53,686 bases of DNA. Origin: Planctomycetales bacterium (GTDB taxonomy: Bacteria > Planctomycetota > Phycisphaerae > SM23-33). The stretch is from assembly GCA_030612725.1 (NCBI GenBank), contig JAUWNJ010000021.1:1-53686 (forward strand). The letters run 5' to 3'. The notes under the pieces were generated by a model, which was not told the DNA's origin, searched no databases, and worked only from the letters and a program-made list of their open reading frames with translations. The number at the start of each line of letters is the position of its first letter. The first letter of the stretch is position 1. The position numbers and the translations under genes are program-made. Below, one piece after another: positions 43,233-51,919 of this stretch.

Positions 43233-43378
43233 ATTTCTCTCTGCCCGGCGTCCGGCGGCAATGGGCGTCCGCAGAAAAGCATTAATACGATGAGGTAATA
43301 ACAATCTCCAATCACGTTTCACTCTATGTTTTCTTCGGCATTTTGGAAAGGTTTATGGACAAATTTCTGTTAACTTGC

Positions 43379-43500
43379 GGGGACAGGTCGGTTTCGACAA
43401 CGGTAGCATTTGGCGAGCAGGGCGATTGCGCCAACGGTCGGTAGCGCAAGACTACCCGGGTTCGGGGGTAGTCACTCGATAATCGAAGTCGGACGGCCTG
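43379..43500 (+). ncRNA. Hairpin-rich noncoding segment with tmRNA-like 5' motif
   Basis: GGGGACAGGTCGGTTTCGAC at 43379 is like the 5' end of transfer-messenger RNA (GGGG...GGTTTCGAC). It is followed by a stem TTGGCG (43410) with CGCCAA (43429), an eight-pair hairpin GACTACCC/GGGTAGTC (43450-43473), and a TCGAT/ATCGA dyad. However, I find no matching 3' acceptor half (TGTCCCC), no T-arm and no tag ending in ALAA downstream, so it is either a truncated ssrA or another RNA. The rest of 43233-43718 holds a tandem GGTCTGATAT pair near 43600 and no gene that I can support. Confidence 0.35.
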
Positions 43501-43718
43501 GTTATATATAGAGTTGGGAATGCTGAATACCCAAGATGCTGCTGCAAGATTGGCAGGTCTCTCCTTGCTGGTGGCTGATGTGTGTTGAATTTTCGGTTCC
43601 GGTCTGATATTGGTCTGATATGCGGTAAAAAATCGAGAAAACGTCTGGTGGCGTAAGAGGAGCGTAAAGCATTGTGGAAGTGATTGTTATGACGCTATTT
43701 ACTGAAGAAAGATGCAAA

Positions 43719-43792
43719 TGGGCCGTACTGGACTTGAACCAGTGACCTCCTGCGTGTCGAGCAGGCGCTCTAGCCAACTGAGCTAACGGCCC
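43719..43792 (-). tRNA. tRNA-Val (GAC)
   Basis: A complete cloverleaf on the minus strand: acceptor GGGCCGT with ACGGCCC, D-arm GCTC..GAGC, anticodon stem CCTGC with GCAGG, and T-arm ACTGG-TTCAAGT-CCAGT, followed by A73. The CCA is not encoded. The anticodon loop is TCGACAC, giving anticodon GAC (valine). Position 33, almost always U, is C here. It lies between the polysaccharide locus and nfnA. Confidence 0.88.
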
Positions 43793-43952
43793 CCTGAAAT
43801 CAAAATTAAGTGTATGCCCACCCGGTCAGCCTGTCAAGAGAGCATAATACGATAATACGATTCGTCTCGATTTGTCATTGTGCTCGGAAACTCCAACAGA
43901 TAAACTACCAAACCCGTTTAACCTTACAAACATTCAAAGCAAGGTGGTGAAA

Positions 43953-44834
43953 GTGTTCAAGGTAATAAGCAACGACGAAGTCGGTCCAAACGTCCATCGC
44001 CTGGTGGTCGCTGCGCCGCGAGTGGCCAAGGCGCGCAAGCCCGGACAATTCGTGATTGTTCGCAAGTCAGACGGAGCCGAGCGAATCCCACTGACAATAG
44101 GCGACGCAGACGCCGCTGCAGGAACCATCACGCTGTTCATCCAGGCAGTCGGCGTAAGCACAAAGGAAATCGTCGCGACGCCGGCAGGCGAATCGCTCCG
44201 CGACGTTGCAGGCCCGCTGGGACTGCCGACGCACCTGCAAAAATGGGGAAACGTCGCCTGCATCGGCGGCGGGGTCGGAACAGCCGTCCTGTACCCGCTC
44301 GCCAAAGCACTGGCCCAAGCGGGAAACAAGGTCTATACCGTCATCGGCGCACGCTCGACTGAGCAGGTAATCCTGGCTGACGAACTGGGCGAGTTCTCCG
44401 AGGAAGTCTTCATCGCCACCGAAGACGGAAGCAGCGGACGCGAAGGACTCGTAACCGTAATCCTTGCCGACATGCTGGCCGGCGAACTTCCCAAACCGAA
44501 CGCGGTTTTCGCCGTCGGACCCGTTCCGATGATGGAGGCCGTCGCCGAGATGACTCGCCCCGCAGCCATTCCCACCATCGTCAGCCTCAACGCCATAATG
44601 ATCGACGGAACGGGCATGTGCGGCGGATGCCGGGTAACAGTCGGAGGAGAGGTGAAATTCACCTGCGTCGATGGGCCTGAATTCGATGCACACAAGGTCG
44701 ATTTCGCAGGCCTGCGAAACCGGCTCGGAATGTACCGCGAATATGAAACCGAGGCGCTGCACAAATGCAAACTGGATCAGCAACTCGACGAAATGAAGGA
44801 GGCTTCATTAAATGACAACGTCTGCGTCGAGTAA
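43953..44834 (+). CDS. nfnA: NfnA/SudB-type FAD and [2Fe-2S] subunit
   Basis: A 293-residue protein of the dihydroorotate-dehydrogenase electron-transfer fold that forms the small subunit of NADH-dependent ferredoxin:NADP+ oxidoreductase (or the closely related sulfide dehydrogenase). It has 'RVAKARKPGQFVIVRK', 'ERIPLTIGDAD' (FAD), 'GGGVGTAVLYPLAKAL' (NAD), 'AVGPVPMMEAVAEMTRP', and the cluster cysteines 'GTGMCGGCRVTVGG' with 'FTCVDGPEFDAH'. The open frame starts at a GTG at 43872, but family members begin near 'MFKVISNDEVGPNVH', so I place the start at the GTG at 43953; GTGs at 43944 and 43947 are possible. Its end overlaps nfnB by 23 bases. Confidence 0.88.
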   Translation: MFKVISNDEVGPNVHRLVVAAPRVAKARKPGQFVIVRKSDGAERIPLTIGDADAAAGTITLFIQAVGVSTKEIVATPAGESLRDVAGPLGLPTHLQKWGNVACIGGGVGTAVLYPLAKALAQAGNKVYTVIGARSTEQVILADELGEFSEEVFIATEDGSSGREGLVTVILADMLAGELPKPNAVFAVGPVPMMEAVAEMTRPAAIPTIVSLNAIMIDGTGMCGGCRVTVGGEVKFTCVDGPEFDAHKVDFAGLRNRLGMYREYETEALHKCKLDQQLDEMKEASLNDNVCVE

Positions 44835-46236
44835 CGAACTGACCGCCAAAGAGCGAATGGCTATCGAGCGTGTGAAAATGCCCGAACAGGACGCCGCACA
44901 GCGAGCGGGTAACTTTCTCGAAGTCAACCTCGGCCTGGGCGAAGCCGCTGCCGTCCGCGAGGCACAGCGCTGTCTCCAGTGCAAGAATCGCCAGTGCGTC
45001 CGTGGCTGCCCCGTCGAGGTGGATATCCCGGAGTTCATCGCCAAGGTCGCAGAAGGCGATTTCGCATCCGCCGCTGTGATACTCGGACGAACCAACGCCT
45101 TGCCCGCTATCTGCGGAAGGGTCTGCCCGCAGGAGATCCAATGCGAGGCCGAGTGCGTTCGAGGCCTGAAGGGCGAATCGGTGGCCATCGGACACCTTGA
45201 ACGATTCGTCGCTGACTGGGCAAGGGAAAATGGCGTACAGGCCGAAAAAATCAAGGTCGAACCGACCGGATTCAGGGTAGCCATCGTCGGGGCCGGTCCT
45301 GCCGGACTGACGGCAGCGGGCGAACTGGCGCGGATGGGACACGAAGTAACGATATTCGAGGCTTTGCACGCGCCCGGCGGGGTTTTGAGGTACGGGATTC
45401 CCGAATTCCGCCTGCCTGAGAACGTCATCGACTACGAAGTCGCACAGATAGAAGCACTCGGCGTACGCATCGAATGCAACGTCATCGTCGGAAGGACGAT
45501 TACGCTGGCCGAAATCCGCGATGAGTTCGACGCGGCCTTCATCGCCAACGGAGCGGGGCTTCCGGTGTTCCTGAATGTTCCCGGCGAAGACCTCAACGCC
45601 GTCTATTCAGCCAACGAGTTCCTCGTCCGCGTCAACCTTATGGGCGCGTATCGCGACGGGTATGAGCGGACGCCGATAATACGAGGCCGACGGGTAGTCG
45701 TAATCGGCGGCGGGAATACCGCAATGGACGCCGTGCGAACTTCCAGGCGGCTTGGGGCCCAAAAAGCGATGATCTTCTACCGTCGCACCGAGGCCGAGAT
45801 GCCCGCACGCGTCGAAGAAATCAAACATGCCAAGGAAGAAGGCGTCGATTTTCACCTGCTCGAAGCGCCGATTGAAATACTCGGCGAGAATGGCTGGGTG
45901 AGCGGGATTCGGATGCAGAAGATGGAACTGGGCGAGCCGGACGATTCCGGCCGGCGGCGTCCCGTGCCTATCCCCGGAAGCGAGCACGAGGTCGAATGCG
46001 ATGTCGTCGTTGTCGCCGTCGGCATCAACGCCAATCCGCTGCTGACTGCCACCGAGCCTGAACTCAAGACCAACAAATGGGGATACATCGAAGCCGACGA
46101 GTCGGGTCAGACCACTATTGAGGGCATCTTCGCCGGCGGGGACATTGTCCGCGGATCAGCGACGGTCATCCTGGCGATGGGCGACGGAAAACTCGCCGCG
46201 AAGGGAATCGACGAATATCTGCATGCAAAGAAGTAA
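44812..46236 (+). CDS. nfnB: NfnB/SudA-type NADPH subunit (glutamate synthase small-chain-like)
   Basis: A 474-residue flavoprotein, partner of the gene just upstream. With NfnA it should couple NADH and reduced ferredoxin to NADP+ reduction by electron bifurcation in anaerobes. N-terminal iron-sulphur cysteines lie in 'CLQCKNRQCVRGCPVEVDIP' and 'CGRVCPQEIQCEAECVRG'. FAD site: 'VAIVGAGPAGLTAAGEL'. NADPH site: 'VVVIGGGNTAMDAVRTSRRL'. A C-terminal FAD segment is 'GIFAGGDIVRGSATVILAMG'. AAGGAGG lies nine bases before the ATG. A stand-alone GltD-like role is the main alternative, but the nfnA partner argues against it. Confidence 0.9.
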   Translation: MTTSASSNELTAKERMAIERVKMPEQDAAQRAGNFLEVNLGLGEAAAVREAQRCLQCKNRQCVRGCPVEVDIPEFIAKVAEGDFASAAVILGRTNALPAICGRVCPQEIQCEAECVRGLKGESVAIGHLERFVADWARENGVQAEKIKVEPTGFRVAIVGAGPAGLTAAGELARMGHEVTIFEALHAPGGVLRYGIPEFRLPENVIDYEVAQIEALGVRIECNVIVGRTITLAEIRDEFDAAFIANGAGLPVFLNVPGEDLNAVYSANEFLVRVNLMGAYRDGYERTPIIRGRRVVVIGGGNTAMDAVRTSRRLGAQKAMIFYRRTEAEMPARVEEIKHAKEEGVDFHLLEAPIEILGENGWVSGIRMQKMELGEPDDSGRRRPVPIPGSEHEVECDVVVVAVGINANPLLTATEPELKTNKWGYIEADESGQTTIEGIFAGGDIVRGSATVILAMGDGKLAAKGIDEYLHAKK

Positions 46237-46240
46237 CCTA

Positions 46241-46513
46241 TCATGAGGGACTGTTGTCCCTGCGCGCCTTTTCGATCAGTTCCACAAGCGTTGCCATCTT
46301 ATCCTTGCGCGGAGCGAGAACACCGTCGATTTCGCCCTCGTCAAAGTGCTCACGAACGAAGCCTTCGACATCGACGACCTGCCGCCAGCAGTCGAATATC
46401 CTTCGGCAGGGAAGGTCGGTCCCTGCCGCCCGACAGTAGGCAAACGACACCTCGTGGCCCAGTATGGGGCAGTAGCGTTTATTATGGTCGTGTTCTTCGA
46501 TCGACCGGGCCAT
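46241..46513 (-). CDS. Small Cys-containing protein of unknown function
   Basis: A 90-residue protein with four cysteines in 'NKRYCPILGHEVSFAYCRAA' and 'DLPCRRIFDCWRQ', a spacing that could hold a metal or iron-sulphur centre. The C-terminal half is a charged helix ('KMATLVELIEKARRD'). I recognise no named family, though short CPxLGxxVxFxYCR proteins are found in other anaerobes. I chose the ATG at 46513 with AGGTG upstream, over a GTG two codons earlier. It lies downstream of the trpB-like gene, separated by a palindromic repeat, and is convergent with nfnB. Confidence 0.65.
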   Translation of the reverse strand: MARSIEEHDHNKRYCPILGHEVSFAYCRAAGTDLPCRRIFDCWRQVVDVEGFVREHFDEGEIDGVLAPRKDKMATLVELIEKARRDNSPS

Positions 46514-46542
46514 GTTCACCTGTTGATCACGAAGCGGATTTC

Positions 46543-46599
46543 AATACGCAGCACGGGCGTCTGCCTGCCGGCAGGTAGGTCCCGCCCATGCTGCGTATT
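46543..46599. repeat. Large nested palindrome, ACGGGCG family
   Basis: AATACGCAGCACGGGCG (46543-46559) and CGCCCATGCTGCGTATT (46583-46599) form a 17-pair stem with one mismatch. The loop contains the perfect palindrome CCTGCCGGCAGG. The CACGGGCG core is shared with the three copies inside iorB (51794-51890). It lies just downstream of trpB and could act as a 3' hairpin there, but no T-run follows. Confidence 0.85.
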
Positions 46600-46616
46600 T
46601 GGTCAGATTAAGGTTT

Positions 46617-48008
46617 TTACCATTTTCCCGTTTTGTGGACTTCCGGTTTGGGCAAGTCCTTGAGTTCTTCGACGCCCTTGTCGATTTCTTCCTGAGGCAG
46701 CGAGTAGTCGGTAAGTTTGCCCTGGAAGTATGCGTCATAACCAAGCAGGTCCATCAGCCCATGTCCCGACCAGTTGAAGACGATGACCTTTTCTTTGCCT
46801 TCTTCTTTGGCCTTGTTGGCTTCGTCGATGACTGCGGCGATGGCGTGGGAAGTTTCCGGAGCCGGGATGAATCCCTCGGTCCGCGCCCACGTAATGGCGG
46901 CTTCGTAGCATTTCAACTGATGATATGCCCTGGGCGTCATAAGTCCTTCGACGATGCATTGACTGATCATCGGGGACATTCCGTGGTATCTCAGTCCGCC
47001 TGCGTGGATCGGCGGAGGCACGAAACTGTGCCCGAGGGAGTGCATCGGAAGCAGGGGCGTCATTTTGGCCGTGTCGCCGTGGTCGTAGGCGAACGGAGCT
47101 CGGGTCATTGTCGGGCAACTCTCGGGTTCGACTGGAATTATGTCAATCTCGGCTCCGTTAATCTTGTCGTTCACGAACGGGAACGCCAGCCCGGCAAAGT
47201 TCGACCCGCCACCGCAGCAACCGATAACGGCATCGACTTTCTTCTCGCCGGCCTTGGCCAACTGCTTCTGCGCCTCCTGCCCGATGATGGTCTGGTGCAG
47301 CATCACGTGGTTGAGGACGCTTCCGAGGCTGTAGCGGGTCTTACCGGTCGGGTCGGTAACCGCCTGCTCGATTGCTTCGCTGATGGCGATACCGAGCGAA
47401 CCGGGCGTATTGGGCATCTTGGCGAGAATGTCCCGACCGGCCTGGGTTTCGTCGGAAGGGCTGGCGACGCAGTTGGCGCCCCAGGTCTGCATCATTAGTT
47501 TGCGGAACGGTTTCTGGTCGAAACTGATCCGCACCATGAAGACCTTGCACTCCAGCCCCAGCAAAGAGCAGGCAAATGCCAGCGCGCTGCCCCATTGTCC
47601 CGCGCCGGTCTCGGTGGTAAGTCGCTCGATGCCGAACTGTTTATTGTACCACGCCTGTGGGACGGCGGTGTTGGGCTTGTGGCTTCCGGGCGGGGAGACG
47701 CCCTCGTTTTTGTAGTAAATCCTTGCCGGCGTGCCCAGCGCCTTTTCCAGTCGGCGGGCGCGGTAGAGCGGGCTGGGACGCCACAGCGAGAGAATCTGCA
47801 AAATCTCGTCGGGTATGTCGATCCACCGCTCGGTGGAGACTTCCTGCTCGATGAGGTTCATCGGGAACACCGGCGCGAGCATGTCGGGGGTTATCGGTTT
47901 GCCATCAGGCCCCAACGGCGGGAGCGGCGGGTTCGGAAGATCGGCAAGAAGATTATACCACTGCCGTGGGATTTCGTTATCGTCCAACAGAATTTTAGTC
48001 GTTTCCAT
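46617..48008 (-). CDS. trpB: Tryptophan synthase beta chain, TrpB2 type
   Basis: A 463-residue PLP enzyme that makes tryptophan from indole and serine. Length and sequence ('[20 protein letters not shown]', '[13 protein letters not shown]', '[20 protein letters not shown]') put it in the TrpB2 branch, which usually acts without a TrpA partner and salvages indole. The PLP lysine is K111 in GSHKPNTA; the phosphate-binding [15 protein letters not shown] is intact. No trpA is nearby. GGGAGAAG precedes the ATG at 48008; the 21 extra codons upstream are not needed. The leader has a GTACCGG/CCGGTAC hairpin. Its position beside the indolepyruvate oxidoreductase operon suggests a role in aromatic salvage. 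Confidence 0.9.
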   Translation of the reverse strand: METTKILLDDNEIPRQWYNLLADLPNPPLPPLGPDGKPITPDMLAPVFPMNLIEQEVSTERWIDIPDEILQILSLWRPSPLYRARRLEKALGTPARIYYKNEGVSPPGSHKPNTAVPQAWYNKQFGIERLTTETGAGQWGSALAFACSLLGLECKVFMVRISFDQKPFRKLMMQTWGANCVASPSDETQAGRDILAKMPNTPGSLGIAISEAIEQAVTDPTGKTRYSLGSVLNHVMLHQTIIGQEAQKQLAKAGEKKVDAVIGCCGGGSNFAGLAFPFVNDKINGAEIDIIPVEPESCPTMTRAPFAYDHGDTAKMTPLLPMHSLGHSFVPPPIHAGGLRYHGMSPMISQCIVEGLMTPRAYHQLKCYEAAITWARTEGFIPAPETSHAIAAVIDEANKAKEEGKEKVIVFNWSGHGLMDLLGYDAYFQGKLTDYSLPQEEIDKGVEELKDLPKPEVHKTGKW

Positions 48009-48171
48009 GTTCTTCTCCCAGGTACCGGCGGCCCGGATACGCTTCCGGTACTTACCGGGACCCTGTAACAATTCTTTGACTGCCGCAGTGTTCCTCTGCG
48101 ATGCGGCGCGACTATTTTATTATATGAACTATCGGCATAATGCGAAAGCACGATGAACTACCGTGCAATTA

Positions 48172-49497
48172 CTATGTTTCTGTGCGATGGTCCAACACTC
48201 TTTTTGCTTTTCCGACAAACCGTTCCAGTGTCTGGGGTTCCACGAGGTGGACATCGGCGTGGATACCGGTGATTGAATGGATTTCCTGGCCGATGCGGTC
48301 TCGAAGGGCCTGCATGTGGCTCATTTTGTCGGAGAGGTCTTTTGAGCGAACCTCCACGTGGACCTTTACTTCGTCCAGCGTTCCCGGCCTGCCAATCTCT
48401 ATAAGGTAATGCGGAGCAGTGCCTTCAACCCGCAGCAAGGCCTCCTCAATCTGCGAGGGGAACACATTTACGCCGCGAATGATCAGCATATCGTCGGTCC
48501 GTCCGACCACGCGGTTCATGCGAATACCCGTTCGTCCGCAGGGACAGGGCGCCGGGTCGAGTTGGGCGATGTCTCGCGTACGATAGCGAATAATCGGCAT
48601 GGCCTGTTTGGTCAAAGAGGTGAATACCAACTCGCCCTGATTCCCCGGCTGGACCGGTTCCAGCGTTTCGGGGTCCACGCATTCGACAATAAAGTGGTCT
48701 TCCTGGATGTGCATTCCGTTTCGTGCGGCGCATTCTCCGCTGACGCCCGGGCCGATGACTTCGCTGAGTCCGTAGTTGTTGAACGCCAGCAGGCCCATAT
48801 CGGCCTCGATCTGCGCTCGCATGTCCTCGGTCCATGGTTCCGCTCCGAAGTGCGCGAATTTCAACGAGAGTTCTTTCGGGTCGATGCCCATTGCTCCGAC
48901 GGCCTCGGCGATAGTCAGTGCGTAACTCGGAGTGCAGACCAGAACATCCGCCGCCAGGTCCTTCAGCAGCATAATCTGCCGCTGGGTGTTTCCGGCCGAT
49001 GCCGGTACGACAGCAGCGCCCACGCGCTCCACGCCGTAGTGCAGTCCGAAGCCGCCGGTGAACAGTCCATAACCGAAGGCTATATGCACCGTGTGTTCGG
49101 GGCGAAGCCCTCCGCTGACCAGGAAACGGGCGCAGAGATCCGCCCACGTGCTCAAATCTTCTTTGGTATAAGCGACAAAGGTGGGTTTCCCCGTCGTTCC
49201 CGACGAGCCATGGAAACGTGCGACACGATCCCGCCCCACGGCGAGAAATCCCAACGGATAATGATCGCGGAGGTCCGCCTTTGTGGTGAATGGAAGGCGT
49301 CGCAGGTCGTCGAGCGTTTTGATATTGTCGGGGCCTACCTTTGCCTTGGCAAAGGCTTCTTTATAGAACGGGACTTCGGCCACTCGCGCGAGGGTCTGGG
49401 TGAGTCGCTCCAGTTGCAGCGCCCGAAGTTCATCGTGCGGCATTGTTTCCGCCGAGTCCCAAATGCGATTTTCCGTAACGAATTCGCTCATTACCAT
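48172..49497 (-). CDS. paaK: Phenylacetate-CoA ligase-like enzyme (copy 1)
   Basis: A 441-residue adenylate-forming ligase that joins an aryl acid such as phenylacetate or indoleacetate to CoA, or runs in reverse. AMP-binding signature: '[20 protein letters not shown]'. Other marks are '[20 protein letters not shown]', 'NYGLSEVIGPGVSGEC', '[20 protein letters not shown]' and '[17 protein letters not shown]'. It is one of two paaK copies separated by an ACT-domain gene. The start is either of two ATGs six bases apart (49497, 49491). Confidence 0.9.
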   Translation of the reverse strand: MVMSEFVTENRIWDSAETMPHDELRALQLERLTQTLARVAEVPFYKEAFAKAKVGPDNIKTLDDLRRLPFTTKADLRDHYPLGFLAVGRDRVARFHGSSGTTGKPTFVAYTKEDLSTWADLCARFLVSGGLRPEHTVHIAFGYGLFTGGFGLHYGVERVGAAVVPASAGNTQRQIMLLKDLAADVLVCTPSYALTIAEAVGAMGIDPKELSLKFAHFGAEPWTEDMRAQIEADMGLLAFNNYGLSEVIGPGVSGECAARNGMHIQEDHFIVECVDPETLEPVQPGNQGELVFTSLTKQAMPIIRYRTRDIAQLDPAPCPCGRTGIRMNRVVGRTDDMLIIRGVNVFPSQIEEALLRVEGTAPHYLIEIGRPGTLDEVKVHVEVRSKDLSDKMSHMQALRDRIGQEIHSITGIHADVHLVEPQTLERFVGKAKRVLDHRTET

Positions 49498-49524
49498 TGA
49501 CCCTGGATAGTTGCAGGCCGACGA

Positions 49525-49962
49525 TCAGTCTGCGTTGTCGTACAGTTCCAATCCGCCGATTACGTTGACGCCTTTGTCCTGAAGCACGTCGATTGCTTTG
49601 TCGGGATCGTCAAAGCGGAACACGAGAGCGGCTTTGTCTTTCCGTCCGAACGTGAAGGCGTACATGTACTCGATGCTTATGTCGGCTGCCTCGATAATCT
49701 CGAGTATATCGGCCAGTCCGCCCGGACGGTCTTCGACCTCAACGGCCACTATTTCGGTTACCTTGACTACGCAACCGGCCTGGGTCAGTACGTCCCTGGC
49801 TTTCTCCGGTTCTTTGACGATCAGTCGCATGATGCCGAATTGCTGCGTGTCGGCCAGCGATAGCGTCAGGATGTTCACGCCGGCCTTGGACAGCGCATGG
49901 CACGGTTCGGAAAGTCGGCCTGGTTTGTTCTCCAGGAACACCGAAAGTTGCTTAATCTTCAT
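49525..49962 (-). CDS. ACT-domain amino-acid-binding protein
   Basis: A 145-residue protein made of two ACT domains: 'IKQLSVFLENKPGRLSEPCH' near the N-terminus and 'IVAVEVEDRPGGLADILEII' near residue 75. ACT pairs of this size bind amino acids and regulate partner enzymes. This family is regularly encoded between paaK and ior genes in anaerobes, so it probably senses an aromatic amino acid; that is inference. I start at the ATG at 49962 (MKIKQL) with AAAGGTCC upstream. It is 11 bases after the second paaK. Confidence 0.85.
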   Translation of the reverse strand: MKIKQLSVFLENKPGRLSEPCHALSKAGVNILTLSLADTQQFGIMRLIVKEPEKARDVLTQAGCVVKVTEIVAVEVEDRPGGLADILEIIEAADISIEYMYAFTFGRKDKAALVFRFDDPDKAIDVLQDKGVNVIGGLELYDNAD

Positions 49963-49973
49963 TGGTGGACCTT

Positions 49974-51305
49974 TCACATTTCTCGTTTGTCGATAATTCG
50001 CTTTGCCTTTCCCATGCTTCGCTCGATGGTGTGCGGTTCCACGAGCCGCACGCCGACTCGGATATTCAACGTTCTTTCGATAGATTGCGCCAGCACAGTC
50101 CGAAGTTTTTCCATCGACCTGACCTCGTCGCTGAAGACCTCTTCGGTAACTTCAACCTGGACCTCAATCTGGTCGAGTCCTTTTTCTCGCATGAGAATAA
50201 TCTGATAGTGCGGTAGTGTGCCCTCAACGGCCAGAAGCGCCTCTTCAATCTGTGATGGAAATACGTTAACGCCTCGAATGATGAACATATCATCCGTTCG
50301 TCTGCCGATGCGACGGATTTTCCGCACCGTTCGCCCGCACGGACAAGGCTCCTGGATTATCGACGTGATGTCTCGCGTACGATAGCGGATCATCGGCATT
50401 GCCTTTTTCGAGAGTGTCGTCAGAACCAGTTCGCCTTCGGCCCCGTCGGGTAGGGTGTCTCCCGTTTCAGGATCGATGATTTCCGGATAAAAGTGATCTT
50501 CGAAGATGTGCAAGCCGCTCTGGTCGGAACATTCCGAAGCCACCCCCGGACCGATAATCTCCGAAAGACCGTAAATGTCGTAGGCCTTGATATTACTCGC
50601 CGATTCGATGTACTTACGCATTGCCTCGGTCCACGGTTCAGCCCCGAAGACACCGGTCTTGATCGGTAAATCCTTGATGTCCACCCCCATATTCCCTGCC
50701 CGTTCAATCAGATGGAGAAAGTAGCTGGGAGTGCAGGCTATCGCCGTAACACCGAAGTCTTTCATCACCATGATTTGCCGGTCGGTGTTTCCACCGGAAA
50801 TGGGAATAACCGTCGCTCCGAGCGATTCAGCGCCGTAGTGCGCGCCCAGGCCGCCGGTGAACAACCCGTAGCCGTAAGCGTTCTGAATGATGTCGCCTTG
50901 CCCGCATCCGCAGGCGGCGAACGTGCGAACCATCACCGAAGTCCAGACGTCAATGTCTTCAGCCGTATATGCCACCACAATCGGCTTGCCCGTCGTTCCG
51001 CTCGATGCGTGCAGGCGAACCACTTCGTTGATGCCGCAGGCGAACAGGCCGAACGGATATGTGTCCCGGAGATCGGTTTTTACGGTGAAAGGAAGTTTCG
51101 CGATGTCGTCGAGGCTGCGAATATCATCGGGAGTAACCGACCTTTCGTCCATTCGTTTGCGATACATTTCAACGCGGTCATATACCCTGTGAACGACGGC
51201 GATGAGGCGCTGAGTCTGGAGGGTTCGAAGTTGATCGACGGGCAGATAATCACTGCTGCAAGCCGGATTGAATTTACCGCCTATGTCATTCCATAATATC
51301 GCCAC
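49974..51305 (-). CDS. paaK: Phenylacetate-CoA ligase-like enzyme (copy 2)
   Basis: A 443-residue ligase similar in layout to copy 1, but with its own sequence. It has '[20 protein letters not shown]' (AMP-binding), '[20 protein letters not shown]', '[20 protein letters not shown]', '[20 protein letters not shown]' and '[20 protein letters not shown]'. It starts five bases after iorB, so the aryl-CoA product of IorAB and this ligase are in the same operon. In this setting the ligase could convert aryl-CoA to the free acid with ATP gain. Confidence 0.9.
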   Translation of the reverse strand: MAILWNDIGGKFNPACSSDYLPVDQLRTLQTQRLIAVVHRVYDRVEMYRKRMDERSVTPDDIRSLDDIAKLPFTVKTDLRDTYPFGLFACGINEVVRLHASSGTTGKPIVVAYTAEDIDVWTSVMVRTFAACGCGQGDIIQNAYGYGLFTGGLGAHYGAESLGATVIPISGGNTDRQIMVMKDFGVTAIACTPSYFLHLIERAGNMGVDIKDLPIKTGVFGAEPWTEAMRKYIESASNIKAYDIYGLSEIIGPGVASECSDQSGLHIFEDHFYPEIIDPETGDTLPDGAEGELVLTTLSKKAMPMIRYRTRDITSIIQEPCPCGRTVRKIRRIGRRTDDMFIIRGVNVFPSQIEEALLAVEGTLPHYQIILMREKGLDQIEVQVEVTEEVFSDEVRSMEKLRTVLAQSIERTLNIRVGVRLVEPHTIERSMGKAKRIIDKREM

Positions 51306-51310
51306 TGTTA

Positions 51311-51919
51311 TTAATCTCCTGCGGCGTTTCGCCCTGTCTCGAATGCTTCGATATTCGCGTCGTGCAGTTTTTCAGGGAGATTGGCCTTTATTGAGTCTAA
51401 CCAAAACGGCAGATCGATTTCCAGATGATTACTTAAGATTCCCAGCATTGCAACGTTGAGGCTGCGACGATTACCAAGGGCATTTACGTCGATTTTGTCG
51501 GGGCCAATCAGGACGCCTCCTTCACGAAGCACATGACGATTGACATCGACCTGCTCGCCGTCGAGCACGACGAGGAAGTCCGCCCGGCCCGATGGAATCA
51601 TTGGGCTTAGGACGTTTTTTCCGAAGCGGACGTCGCTGGCTACTGATCCGCCGCGTTGACTCATTCCGTGAATCTCGCTTTTCTTTGTGTCAAGCCCCGC
51701 CCGAAAAGCCACCTCGGCCAGGATGTCCGACGCCTTCAGGACGCCCTGTCCGCCAAGTCCGGCAATTACGACATTTGTAACAGCAGTACGTAGCACGGGC
51801 GTCTCGCCCGTGAATTCCGTGGATTGTTTCCTGTGTTTCCGCACGGGCGAGACGCCCGTGTTACGTATTCGCACGGGCGAGACGCCCGTGTTACGTGTTC
51901 GGTTAGTTTGACTACTCAT
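51311..51919 (-). CDS. iorB: Indolepyruvate oxidoreductase subunit beta, with repeat-coded N-terminal extension
   Basis: A 202-residue protein. The catalytic-subunit partner fold runs from about residue 47 ('[20 protein letters not shown]', '[20 protein letters not shown]'), typical of IorB/2-oxoacid oxidoreductase gamma domains. The first 45 residues are unlike any IorB. They consist of repeated short peptides, NTGVSPVR twice and TGETPVLR once, encoded by three CACGGGCG..CGCCCGTG palindromes (51794-51890). The ATG overlaps the iorA stop by eight bases, so translation probably begins there and includes the extension. A start closer to residue 47 would be the alternative. Confidence 0.85.
   Translation of the reverse strand: MSSQTNRTRNTGVSPVRIRNTGVSPVRKHRKQSTEFTGETPVLRTAVTNVVIAGLGGQGVLKASDILAEVAFRAGLDTKKSEIHGMSQRGGSVASDVRFGKNVLSPMIPSGRADFLVVLDGEQVDVNRHVLREGGVLIGPDKIDVNALGNRRSLNVAMLGILSNHLEIDLPFWLDSIKANLPEKLHDANIEAFETGRNAAGD
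51794..51890. repeat. Three CACGGGCG..CGCCCGTG palindromes inside iorB
   Basis: The 19-base hairpin CACGGGCGTCTCGCCCGTG is at 51794-51812, and its reverse form CACGGGCGAGACGCCCGTG at 51842-51860 and 51872-51890. Flanks also repeat (GTTACGTATTC, GTTACGTGTTC). They lie in the 5' part of iorB and are read in frame. A related palindrome is at 46543-46599. Confidence 0.92.

Noticed and set aside
43502-43777. 91-codon minus-strand frame overlapping the tRNA
   Set aside because: It begins inside the tRNA-Val gene, and its product resembles nothing recognisable.
51794-51890. CRISPR array
   Set aside because: Repeats are palindromic, in mixed orientation and uneven spacing, lie within iorB and have no cas genes nearby.
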